The notes beneath the pieces were generated by a model. That model was not told where the DNA came from and did not search any database. It saw only the letters and a list, made by a program, of their open reading frames with translations. Of a stretch of DNA of 64,000 nt, positions 1 to 9,900 are shown in pieces. Position 1 is the stretch's first letter, and every line of letters starts with the position of its first letter. The position numbers and the translations under genes were made by a program. This DNA comes from CBDCWQ01 sp965223435 (GTDB lineage: Bacteria; Myxococcota; Kuafuiibacteriia; Kuafuiibacteriales; Kuafuiibacteriaceae), in assembly GCA_965223435.1 (NCBI GenBank), contig CBDCWQ010000022.1:1285315-1349314 (forward strand), written 5' to 3'.

Positions 1-1
1 A

Positions 2-688
2 CCCCATATAAAATGGAAACACACAGGCCGGGAGAGCTTCTCCGCGGTGGGGGATATGCTGGGTTTCCTTGTCGGCCTCGCGCCGGACCTCTTGATCACC
101 TATCGGCACCTTTTCGAAGCCGATCGGAACTTACCCCACAGTTTGGGCACTTATGTCGACATCTTGACCCAGGCCAGCCCAACGCCCGTGCTGTTGCTCC
201 CCGACCCGAAACCACCGCGCCTCGAGCACATCTTGTCGGACCTCGACCGGATCATGGTGGTCACGGACCATATCGTCGATCACCCCGACCTGGTGAACTG
301 GGGGCTGAGATTGATTGAAGACGGTGGCACCTTAGAGCTCGTACACGTTGAAGACGACGCAACCTTTGCTCGATATATGGACGTGATCGCCAAAGTTCAG
401 GACATCAACACCGACATCGCCCGCGAACGAATCCATACCCAACTCCTGAAGGAAGTTCAGGACTATCTCGACAGCGTCACCGAAGCTATCAAAAAGACCC
501 ACCCGAAGGTCACCGTCGAGCAGCATATTCGTTTTGGTCACGCGGTGCGCGAGTACGTGGCCCTTGCCGAAAACAGCAAAAGCAATGTCCTTGTGTTTAA
601 CACCAAAGACGACGATCAACTGGCGATGCACGGCGTCGCCTATTCCCTCGCGGTGGAATTCTTAGAGAAGCCGCTTCTGATGTTGTAG
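2..688 (+). CDS. Tandem universal stress protein (UspA family), 5' truncated by the window edge
   Basis: The reading frame is open to the left edge, so the gene probably begins outside the window; a GTG at 47 is only an internal candidate start. About 228 residues are visible. The first part ends in the usual Usp C-terminal pattern, with hydrophobic strands around PTPVLLLP. A second Usp-like domain then begins with a DRIMVVTDHIVDHPDLVNW strand-helix unit and ends with EKPLLML. Two Usp domains in one chain are common in stress-linked and transporter-linked proteins. The gene lies 33 bases upstream of an ion transporter on the same strand and probably forms an operon with it, which suggests a role in regulating or sensing for the transporter (inference). 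No clear ATP-binding G-x2-G-x9-G-S/T motif is visible in the retained part. Confidence 0.75.
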   Translation, partial: PHIKWKHTGRESFSAVGDMLGFLVGLAPDLLITYRHLFEADRNLPHSLGTYVDILTQASPTPVLLLPDPKPPRLEHILSDLDRIMVVTDHIVDHPDLVNWGLRLIEDGGTLELVHVEDDATFARYMDVIAKVQDINTDIARERIHTQLLKEVQDYLDSVTEAIKKTHPKVTVEQHIRFGHAVREYVALAENSKSNVLVFNTKDDDQLAMHGVAYSLAVEFLEKPLLML

Positions 689-721
689 CCCTTAAACCCG
701 CATTGTTAGGAGCCATCAGCC

Positions 722-2071
722 ATGGATCACGCGGTTCCCATGTCCACCACGTTGCTTTTTCTTTGCGTCTTGCTGGCTATGATTTTGTGTCTAGCCCTCG
801 AAGAGAAGCTTCACGCCAAAAAATCGGTCATCACGGGCGTTTTTGCGGTCGTCTGCCTTCTCGGAGGCTCGGTTTTTCACGTCCTCCACGGCAAAGGTTC
901 CTCACACCTCCCCCTTTACATTCCGATGATCGATTGGTCGGTCATCATCATCATTTTTGGCTCAAGCATCTTCGTGGACGTCACGTCGAGATCCGGAATT
1001 TTCTCCTGGACGGCCATCAAGTTGACCAAGATGTCTGGCGGCGATCCGCTGCGACTCCTTTGGTACTACGCCGGTATCACCGTTGTCTTCTCTGCAGTGC
1101 TCAACAATGTCACCGCCATGATCATTGTGGGTTCGTTGACCGCCGTGTCTTTGCGAAAACTCGAAAAGGAGTCCCTTCTCCTGGGTTTTCTTCTGACCGA
1201 AGGCCTTCTCACCAACATTGGCGGTCTTTTAACGCTGATCAGCTCTATCCCCAACATCATCGTGGGGACAGCGGCAAACATTGGCTTTCTGACATTCTTT
1301 ATAAAAGCCTCGCCCTACGTTGTGCTGGCTACGTTGGCCACTTTATACATGGCGCGCTACCGATTCTCGATAGCGTCTTTCAAAGAGGACAAGGAGCGTG
1401 CCCGCGCAAAGGATCTGATCGACTCATTCGATGAAAGTGAGAATGTAACCAGTCCAGGCTTCTTTAAGTTTTCATGGGCGCTCTTGTTTTTGTTCATCAT
1501 CGGAATCGCCACCGCTTCGGTCCTTCCGCACGTTTCGGATTTGGGCATGGGTTTTGTAGCCATGGCTTTTGCCATTGTCGCCTTGGTCCGAATCAAACAC
1601 GAGCCCGAAAAGGCGTACGTCACCATCGACTGGGACCTCTTGCTCTTCTTTTCGTACCTCTTCGTCGTCATCCACGTGATGGACGGTGCAGGCGTTCTCG
1701 GCCTCATCGGGCAGGGCATTGAAGCGCTCATCGATACCGGAGAATACCTCGGCCCCCTGGCACTTCTGTGGAGCGGTGCCCTCGCCAGCAGCGTCACCGA
1801 CAACGTTCCGCTCGCGGCCGTACTCGCCAAGATCCTCGCGTCCGCGACGCCTCCCACCCCGAGCGACTCGAATCTGTGGTGGGCCACGATCTTCGGCGCC
1901 AACCTCGGCGGAAACTTCACGCCCATCGGCTCGGCTTCAACCCTGGTCGCAGTAGCCATCATGCAGCGAAACAAGCTTCCTATCAATTTCGGCAGCTTCG
2001 TCAAAACCGCAGCTCCTTTTGCAGTCCTCCATGTGCTCTTGGCGTCGATTTATGTACTCGTCGTTCTTTGA
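722..2071 (+). CDS. ArsB/NhaD-type ion transporter (Na+/H+ antiporter-like permease)
   Basis: This is a 449-residue polytopic inner-membrane protein of the ion transporter (IT) superfamily. About ten hydrophobic segments are visible, split by a charged loop near residues 220-245 (KEDKERARAKDL). Family hallmarks are LNNVTAMIIVGSL in the first half and SSVTDNVPLAAVLA plus ANLGGNFTPIGSASTLVA in the second half, the paired N-x-T/T-D-N-x-P hairpins of NhaD/ArsB/CitM carriers. The start is supported by AGGAG about nine bases upstream. Its neighbour is a Usp-domain gene 33 bases upstream, an arrangement seen with NhaD-like transporters. The substrate cannot be fixed from sequence: Na+/H+ exchange fits best, with arsenite or dicarboxylates as alternatives. 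Confidence 0.85.
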   Translation: MDHAVPMSTTLLFLCVLLAMILCLALEEKLHAKKSVITGVFAVVCLLGGSVFHVLHGKGSSHLPLYIPMIDWSVIIIIFGSSIFVDVTSRSGIFSWTAIKLTKMSGGDPLRLLWYYAGITVVFSAVLNNVTAMIIVGSLTAVSLRKLEKESLLLGFLLTEGLLTNIGGLLTLISSIPNIIVGTAANIGFLTFFIKASPYVVLATLATLYMARYRFSIASFKEDKERARAKDLIDSFDESENVTSPGFFKFSWALLFLFIIGIATASVLPHVSDLGMGFVAMAFAIVALVRIKHEPEKAYVTIDWDLLLFFSYLFVVIHVMDGAGVLGLIGQGIEALIDTGEYLGPLALLWSGALASSVTDNVPLAAVLAKILASATPPTPSDSNLWWATIFGANLGGNFTPIGSASTLVAVAIMQRNKLPINFGSFVKTAAPFAVLHVLLASIYVLVVL

Positions 2072-2321
2072 GAACCGCTTTGGTCCCTCGGATCACCCAT
2101 CCGCATACTCTGAAACCCTTACTGTCGCGCCCGATCTTGCCGTCCAGCACCTCGTTTAGGCGAACCTCGGTTCGATATCCTCAACCCAAGGCTCCACCTA
2201 CGCCTCGGACTTTCTTGCGACCAGCAGGCGGCCGTTTATCGGACCTTGCGTACTCGGCGCTTCGACGCACGGGGCACAGAGTGGACGACCCTTCTTGCCA
2301 AACCCGACCTCTTAGAGATTC
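2072..2321 (+). other. Gap with an open, coding-like frame but no start codon
   Basis: This gap lies between the transporter and the next gene. The frame starting at 2114 stays open to about 2383 and gives a plausible protein stretch (for example RFDILNPRLHLRLGLSC, then EWTTLLAKPDLLEIHEVARG). It has no ATG or GTG and no ribosome-binding site, and it runs into the start of the following gene in another frame. It may be the 5' part of a frameshifted gene or a remnant. No terminator or promoter was recognised. Confidence 0.3.
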
Positions 2322-3017
2322 ATGAAGTCGCCCGGGGAGATCGCCGCATCCCCAACCGAGGGCGAACGATATCCACTGGATGACCGCGACCTCAGCCACG
2401 ATGAGTCGACTGCGTTTCGAATGCGCCTTCAGGCCATCGATGCCCTAGACGCATTCAACCCCAGTGCGCCCACGTACTGGAGCGAAGACGCAATACGCCT
2501 GCGCACCGCACAGGACGACCAAGACCAAATGGCCTTTTCGCCCGAAAGCAACCCGGGGCCCTTGACCGGCGATACCGCCGAACCGGTTCGGTGGCTTGGG
2601 AAACATATCCATCACAACTGGGGCGGCCATCTCTCGCGCGCCGCCTACGAGTTGGGCGTTCTTCCGGGCGTCCTCCACCGCGCCCTCAAGACCGGATCCT
2701 TCGACCCCCAAGCCTTTGCCACCCCATCGACGGGCGGGGACCCGCGAGCTCAAGACTTGACCTTGAACTTCACGCCTCCGGTTGAGGGGCAGCTCACCCC
2801 GCTTTCACGCATCAAACCCGGCGGGGGGGTCGCCTTCGGCCGACATCTATGGTGGAAGCACGTCCTCGACATCGCGACCTTTCTTCCGACCGACGGCCTG
2901 AGGCAGGCCTGGCTTCGCACCATGCAGAGCATGTTCCTCGGGTGGTTTTTCGACGCCAAAGTGGCCGCCATGGTGGCCGGCCCTGGGCCGTCCAAAGACA
3001 GTCGACCATTTTGGTGA
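2322..3017 (+). CDS. Hypothetical protein, possibly the 3' part of a frameshifted gene
   Basis: The predicted protein has 231 residues with no recognised family. Codon use has the G/C-rich third positions typical of this genome, so the frame is likely real. The N-terminus is acidic. The middle has a H-I-H-H-N-W motif near residue 93. The C-terminal third contains a W-W-K-H motif and a hydrophobic stretch (MQSMFLGWFFDAKVAAMVAG). The ATG at 2322 lacks a good ribosome-binding site and lies inside another coding-like frame (2114-2383), so a single-base frameshift may have split a longer gene. No signal peptide is visible. Function unknown. Confidence 0.5.
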   Translation: MKSPGEIAASPTEGERYPLDDRDLSHDESTAFRMRLQAIDALDAFNPSAPTYWSEDAIRLRTAQDDQDQMAFSPESNPGPLTGDTAEPVRWLGKHIHHNWGGHLSRAAYELGVLPGVLHRALKTGSFDPQAFATPSTGGDPRAQDLTLNFTPPVEGQLTPLSRIKPGGGVAFGRHLWWKHVLDIATFLPTDGLRQAWLRTMQSMFLGWFFDAKVAAMVAGPGPSKDSRPFW

Positions 3018-3104
3018 CGAGCGCCCGTTCGAAGTCCACGGCGGCGGCGCCCCCGTTCCGATAGCGAGCTTGGCTCTTTTTGTCTCAAGCAGGTACCATG
3101 CCTA

Positions 3105-3347
3105 TTGAGCATGTCGTCCACAAAGTCCGCCGCCGACCAGGCCGCCGCCCGTCTCCGGCTAGCCCTGGAGCTCTTCAGTACCGGTGAAGCCATGATGCGC
3201 CAAAATTTGATACGGCAGTACCCCAACGCCGATGAACAAGAGATCGAAATACGTCTTTTAGAGTGGCTGGGGGAACGCCCAGGCGCCGAATATGGTGATT
3301 CAGCGGGCCGTCCCGTTCCTTTCCCCAACCCGCATAACCCCCAGTAG
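3105..3347 (+). CDS. Small conserved hypothetical protein paired with a nucleotidyltransferase
   Basis: The product has 80 residues. The listed start is TTG; an in-frame ATG at 3111 is equally likely. It is mostly helical: an A/R/L-rich helix (AARLRLALELFSTGEAMMRQNLIRQ) is followed by a P-x-A-x-x-x-E-I-E-x-R-L-x-x-W-L motif and a Gly/Pro-rich tail (RPGAEYGDSAGRP). Small proteins with this pattern are familiar to me as partners of AbiEii-like nucleotidyltransferases. Its stop codon overlaps the GTG start of the downstream nucleotidyltransferase by one base, indicating translational coupling. By position it could be an antitoxin or specificity partner. No DNA-binding motif is evident. Confidence 0.7.
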   Translation: MSMSSTKSAADQAAARLRLALELFSTGEAMMRQNLIRQYPNADEQEIEIRLLEWLGERPGAEYGDSAGRPVPFPNPHNPQ

Positions 3348-3943
3348 TGAGCCGCTTAAACAACGCGTTGGTATCCATCGCAAAGGCCTTAGATGACCTG
3401 CAGTCGAAATGGGCCCTTGTGGGTGGCCTGGCCGTTTCGGCCCGAGCAGAACCACGTTTCACCCGGAATGTCGACGTTGCGGTGGCCGCGCAGTCGGATC
3501 TAGACGCAGAACAGTTGGTCTATGCGCTAACCGAGCGTGGATTTCGAATCTCCGCCACTGTTGAGCAAACAAACCGAAAGCGGCTCGCAACAGTTCGACT
3601 TCGAGTGCCGGAAGAACCTACGGGGGGGATAGTCGTAGATATTCTCTTTGCATCCTCCGGGATCGAACCGGAAGTTGTCGCTGCCGCGGAGAAGCTGGAA
3701 ATCCTTCCCCAGCTTTTCCTCCCTGTAGCAACCACAGTCCATCTCGTTGCCCTCAAGGTTCTTGCGGCCGATGATCAACGCAGACCTCAAGATCGTGCGG
3801 ATGTCCTGATGCTTCTGCAAAGATTGGGCCCACCGGACTTCACTGAAATCCATGACGCGCTTCGATGTATTGAGCAGCGCGGTTTTCACCGCGGGAAAGA
3901 CTTACAGCGAGAATTTCAGGCAATTCTTTCAGCTCGCTCTTAG
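3347..3943 (+). CDS. AbiEii/DUF-type nucleotidyltransferase-like protein
   Basis: The protein has 198 residues and a GTG start that overlaps the previous stop (TAGTG). The N-terminal half matches the nucleotidyltransferase core: WALVGGLAVSARAEPRFTRNVDVAVA. The usual catalytic pair in this family is D-x-D (TRDVDLAV in relatives), but here the first position is Asn (RNVDV), while a third acidic site is kept in VVDILFASSG. Activity may therefore be altered. The C-terminal part contains a L-V-A-L-K-V-L-A motif and a DRADVLMLL helix shared with AbiEii-like proteins. With the 80-aa upstream gene it forms a two-gene module resembling toxin-antitoxin or abortive-infection pairs. This role is inferred. 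Confidence 0.75.
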   Translation: MSRLNNALVSIAKALDDLQSKWALVGGLAVSARAEPRFTRNVDVAVAAQSDLDAEQLVYALTERGFRISATVEQTNRKRLATVRLRVPEEPTGGIVVDILFASSGIEPEVVAAAEKLEILPQLFLPVATTVHLVALKVLAADDQRRPQDRADVLMLLQRLGPPDFTEIHDALRCIEQRGFHRGKDLQREFQAILSARS

Positions 3944-3993
3944 GCAAAAAAAGCCGCCGTCTCGGTTAACCTCCATAGGGGGTGCCCAACAAC
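3944..3993. other. Convergent intergenic gap with an A7/T7 run
   Basis: This short gap separates the converging nucleotidyltransferase and giant-protein genes. It contains seven consecutive A residues on the plus strand (T on the minus) flanked by GGC and GCC, next to a GC-rich stretch. No strong stem was found, so it is only a weak candidate terminator for the minus-strand gene. Confidence 0.3.
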
Positions 3994-6900
3994 TCAGTCG
4001 AACGATATGGATTCTATCCACTTTGGATCAAATGGCATTCGATACTCCTTGCCATGGATGGTCACGCCCTTTTCTTCATCCTTGACTTTGATGGAGACAA
4101 AAATGCCATTGGTTTCGTTGAGCCCATCCACCAGCGAACGAATCGTTTGCTGATCCCATCGATCGTCGTTCCAGCGAGCGGTGGTGTCGAAATCTTTGTG
4201 CTCTCGCACAAAAACGACTTCAGGAAATCCGTTGGCCAGGTTAGCACGATAAACATAGACAAACGCCCGTTGCGGCGTCATCTGGTGGCGGTGCTCAAAG
4301 TGCTCCTTCGTCATATTGAAGCGGGTTCGAAGATCCACTTTGGCACGGGTCGCATCAAGGAGTTCGACCCACAATTCGCCGAAGACGGTCACGCTGTTGT
4401 CATCGTCGACGACGGGCGTATATTCAAACATCTCGGTTGGAAGACCCAAAATCGGCCGACCCTCCTCCTGCCAAATCTGGCGCGCGGTGAAGTAGAGCTT
4501 CTTTCCGGGAATAGGGCCATAGCGTGATGCGTCGTGGCTTTGCCCGAGAAGCGCATCGATTGGGAATCCTTTTTCCTGCAATGCGGGTAGCGATTTCTTA
4601 GGAATCACAGTAGAAAAAACTATCCTATCACCATTGCCCGTAGTACCCAGCTTTCCTCGTTGCTCGTCCCTGAGAGATTGGATGGGACCCTCCCAATGAA
4701 ATGCTGTAAGGGCGACACTATGCAAAAACGGAGAATCATCATAGGACAGGTGTAGTTTCGGTTGGTTGGTTTTGTTGGGTGCCCCGAACGACACATTTGT
4801 GGGGGCCGGAATGCTCTTGGTGCGCTGAAATGCATCGACAACCGGGCCGCTTTCGCCGGAATTGGCATAATCGAGAACCCAGGCTGGAGCGCTGTTTGGT
4901 CCGCTGGTGACGGGCCCATTCCCTTTGGCGTGAAACTGTACCGGCGCGGTGCCTTCACCCAGTCCATTGAACATCGCGACGGTACGATGCCCTTTGGCCT
5001 TGAGGACCAACTCCCCTCCTTCCAGCTTCTCTACCTGGATAGGGTAGGCCAAAAAGAAACCATTGTTGAGAACACTCCGCACCATGTCAAAAAACAGTTT
5101 GTCGGAACCGGTCCCAGCTACACGGGCTGGTGCGGTTCTCAGAATCGATTGAACCGGAACCTCTGCGATGCCGAGCGGGTAGTCGTCTGGATTTTCGAGC
5201 GACTCCCCCAGCCAAACCCGGGCAACCTTTGCGCCACTGGAAAAGAGTAAGAAATCATGCATCGGATAATACTCTTCGATAAGAAACACATCCGACGGCA
5301 GAGCCAGCCTTCCATCTGACAAGACCTTGGCCTCCACGCTCTCGTCGACAAATTTCACCAGATCCGGTCCCCACTCTCGGACCCGGTTGCGGTGTATCCA
5401 CTTTGGATCCCAGACCGCGGAAACAACTGTGCCGTCCCGATGGGTCACCCGAATTTCGTAGCTTAGGACAATCTCATGGCCATAACTCGACAGCCATCGA
5501 TCAACGACCTTCTCGCGCGGCGCATCCCACCCCTGCTCTTGGGGAAACTGTCGTCTAAACAAGTCTAATGCAAAGCGCCTAAAGATTTTTTGGTTCACCG
5601 GATGATGCGGCATCGCCGGCAACTCCAGGCCGTAGGAGGAGTTGTTGATCTCGGCAGATATGAGCCATGGGATCAGCGATCCCCCTTCCCTGTGTGTGTG
5701 AGACCGAACAAACTCTGAGAAAGACTTTTCTTCCTCACTTCCTACCTTGGGTCTTTTGGCATCGGTTTCTGCTGGGCTATGCTGGAAAAGCCAGAAGGCC
5801 CAACGCAAGTCTTTGAGCAAAGGATCTGCGAGTCGACCTCGGAGAACATTGGAGTCTGGCACACCAATGGGGGGGGTTTGGACAACTTCCGCGGGCCCAT
5901 CTTTGATCACCAAATTACCGTTCGGAAGTGAAACGACTCTATGTTCTGAGTTGCTCAAAAACGGGCCTTCATGCCACTTCTTTTGAACGGCGTCCCACCG
6001 CAGCTCTTGGGCCCCCATGATCTGCTCCGGTTTGACAGCGTTCAAGAACGCATATTCTCCATTCGGAGTCTCTTGTTGAAGGCCGTGGTTGAGCGCAGCG
6101 CCGTTGTTTTCGATGTAGTACATCCAAACAACCTCTCCGGAGCGCGGAGGCGCTGACTCCGACAAACGAGCCTGAAGCGCCCCTTTAAAAGCAAACGCAT
6201 AAACAAAAGCGGAAGAGGCGCCACTGTGAGATTCAGGCAATATCTTGGTCTTGAACACGCCTTCAGGCCCAAAAGGGGGAGCCGTGCGGGCCGTGACCAA
6301 AACCGTGGGGACCGACAATCTTGCACGGTCCAAAGCCTCGAGTGACCATTCCTCCGAAGACTCAGAGGCACCCTCGAGTCGACGCGGCAGCTCCACCAAG
6401 GATTCTGCCAACATGTCGTCGTTTATGGGCGAAATATCGACCCAAGTCCGGGTTGGGCCCTGGCCCGGTGCGCGAACCATGGGTTCGTAGTCTTGGTTGA
6501 TCTCGAGCGTACCTTCAATCATCTTCCCCTGAGCATCCACCTGGTAACGGCTGTGAACGTACTGCGTCGTCAAAAAGGGCACCATCACCATCGATTCGAC
6601 CACCCCTGGTGGCGTGATCCCCAGCGCGTGATAGGCACTCTCAACGTCCATGGAGCCCGGAGGCGAAGCAATGACCAGCACCCACGCCCGCCCGTTTACG
6701 AGCGCGGCGCCGAGCTCCGGGTTGTCAACCACACCACGAGGACGCACTTTGGTGGCGAGGATCGGTTCGTATTCCTCTACCGGGCTTTTTGGGTTTCGAT
6801 CCGCCGGCAAAACCCAATAGACCTGCTCGGGCGCACCCCGAATACCCCCGCGAAGCGCCTCATACGGAATACCGCGATACACCGTGTTCGAAGTGAGAAT

Positions 6901-9900
6901 AAGGCTCAGGGGCTCGAGCACACCGGCTGACGAGCCAGAAGGGTTCTCGCCCAGGTGCACACTCGAATCGGGCGTACCTTTTTCGCCCTCATTTTTCGGC
7001 GGCGAGTGCACATCAGGCACCGAATCGTCGCCCTCTGGCCCCGCCCCTGGACTGGCGCCTACACCATAACGTTCCGCCGCCGCTCGACCAAAGTCAGCCC
7101 GAATCGCCAATTCGACCAGATAAAGCCAAGCAGTGCGCAACGCTTCGGGCCAGTCCTCGGCCTCGGGGGCCACCTGCTGGTAAAAAATGTGGTTCCGAAT
7201 AAAGTCTTCCAATATCTCAGCCCTCGGTCGATCCGCTCTTAGGGCATAAACTGGCCACAAAGACGCGCTCCCCGGGGTCAAAAAACCCAGCTTCCCGACG
7301 GGGGTCTCAACCCCCAGCCATTCCATATCGATGAAGTAGATCCGTTCGTCTTCGAAAAGCAGTGGTGGGTTTTTAAGCGGATTGCCGAGAATGGGGCCTT
7401 CGGGATAAATTAGGCCCGTTTTTCGAATCTCTTCCTCCGGCCGAAAAAAACTTCCCATCGGTTGAACCACCACCTCTTCCGACGGAACCACACCCAGCCG
7501 CTCCCAGACATCGACAGAGGGGACCTCGGAGCCGACCAAGATGGTTTCCAAGCTTAGGTCCACTTCTGCCGACGCCCCGAGATAGGCTGCGCTGTTCGCC
7601 CCCACCATCGAGGTCAGCAGCAATCCCGGAGGAAGCTGAATCAGCTCATCTATGGCCCGGACGGCGCGCTGCCCAAATGTGGTCACCATCTTTCCTCTCA
7701 CAGCCACCACCTTCAGGCCAAACTGGTGAAGCGTGTCTTGCGGAATCCCGGAATGCCCCGGTGAACGCATCAGTTCACTCAACTCGAGCAAGGCGCCAGC
7801 AACATCCTCAAAGGGAACATCCTTTTCGGCGTAGCCCACTTCGAGCCGGTCTACGAAGGGCGCTGAGGCCAGCTCGTCTGGCAAAAAAAGCCCCTCATCA
7901 GAGCGCTCAAGCGTCTCTACCGCCGCCCGATCGCCCAAAACAGAACCATTCAGGGCGTCGTACACATCGATGAACCAAATGATGGCGGTACTCGAAGCCA
8001 ACAGTGTCGAAAGATTGTGAATGCGCTGACTCGAATACGGAAAGCCCCATTCAGATACGTAGCGCTGCATACTCGACCACAGCTTGTGGGCTTGTTTCCG
8101 AAAATGTGCGGACGACGCATGGTCGACGTGGACTTCTGAGAAACGAACCAGGCCAAGAATTAAGCCCGCGGTGGCCTCCAAGTGGTAGGACGACTCCTGA
8201 AGTGGGCTTTCTTCGATATAGGGGTCTCGGAACGAATTCTTGAAATAGTGTGTTCCGTAGTACACCTTTTTTTCGAACGGTAGATCTTTGGCAAAAACGA
8301 GCAATGTGTAGTGTAAGCACTTCGCCAACTTCTCTTGATGCTCATCCGAAAGCGAATCGAGCTGAACGGAAAGTGAAAGCCAGCTGCAATTGTCGATCGC
8401 CACGTGAGGGCTCGGAAGGAAATCATCAGAGTGGAGTACACCTTGATCCACCTCTGCACCTCCAACAAATGAACCGCCGGTTACAATACGCCCCAGATCA
8501 GCCCCCATCGCAACTTGACCCTCCGTCAAATCTGCTCGCCAAGTTTTGTCGTCCCAAAGTTTTTGGAAAACACCGTCACGAAGGCTGTTTCGCCACACAC
8601 GCACCTGAGCAGTCCATTCGGCGTTCTCAGCGGTTTCTTCGGGGCCCAAGTCGACGTGGTGATCAAGCGCGTGATTGAGAACAGCCAAGACATCAAGATT
8701 GTGCTCGGTCACCACGTTGTTGGCCTTCACCCTGTGTTTCAGATGCCGCCAGTCTTCCTCGGAGACGGTTAGAATGCGACCATAGGCCTTGGCTGCTGCG
8801 GCTCCAGGCGAAACTTTGTAAGTTCGAATTTGCGGCCTTTTGCTTTCGTCCTCCGGGAAGCGGTCGTAGCCGAGAGCATCGAGGACATCGTAGTATTCCC
8901 ATCGTTCTTCGGCGTCATCAGGGTAAGCAGGTATGGACAAGCTCAGCGCTTTCGGCGAGCCGGCGTGGACCAGTCCCAGGGTGGTCCAGCCTGCGGTCAT
9001 GAGGCTCGTTCCGTCCGCAAACACGCGCTGGTGCTCCGCAAGACCGCGGACGCCTCGTAGGTAACAAGACTTCAGCGTGCCTTGCTCTTGGGCCGATAAT
9101 TCGTCATAGGCTAGCGAAACCAAGAAACTGCTCAGGCCGTGAACCACCCAAGCATTGGCACCCGTGACCAAACGCGCATCGCGCCAGCTGTCGTTTTTGG
9201 TGTTGTGTGAAAAATGCCAACCTTTGATCACCGATCGCTGAGAGCCATCTTCGGCGGCCCCGGTTTGTGCGTGGTGGCACAACCAACGCGCAATCCCTTG
9301 GGCCCACCCGCGCTCTTGGGCATGAACACTTCTGGCGTATTGGGCCAAAGCGATGCCCTGGGTGTAGACCCACACCCGTTCGGCAGCCGCAAGATGTTTG
9401 GAGTCTGACGCAGCGAGTTTGGCGTCGGGCTGATACTCGACTTGGTACATGCGCGGGGCATGCGCCAACCCTCCGGTCTCTTCGCGAATCTGCTGATTCC
9501 TTAACATGCGAGCCGTCAGAGCATTTCCGTGTGCACCGGCCGAAACAACGGGCGCCTTCAGTTCAATGGCGAGATCTTCGGCACCTTCCTCTTTTGAACG
9601 AAGGCGAAACACGGTTTCGCCGACAGCACCTGCATCCGACGCCAAAGCAGCCGTAAACTGAATCGTTGCCTGTCCTTGAACGAGCGCCAGGTGGCCCTCA
9701 AAACCGTTCCTTTCATCCACCGCGTACGGCGAAGAAACCGCCCCGTGCACCGGCCCACCCTGAGCGTAACCCGGTTCAAGCGAGCTGATCCCCACCGAAG
9801 AAACGAGCCCCACCTCACCGGCGGCAGACCCGCCCGAAGAGGGCTGACCCATTTCGTTTGGGGCCCGGCCCGGGGAAACCTCGACCACGTCATCCCTTGC

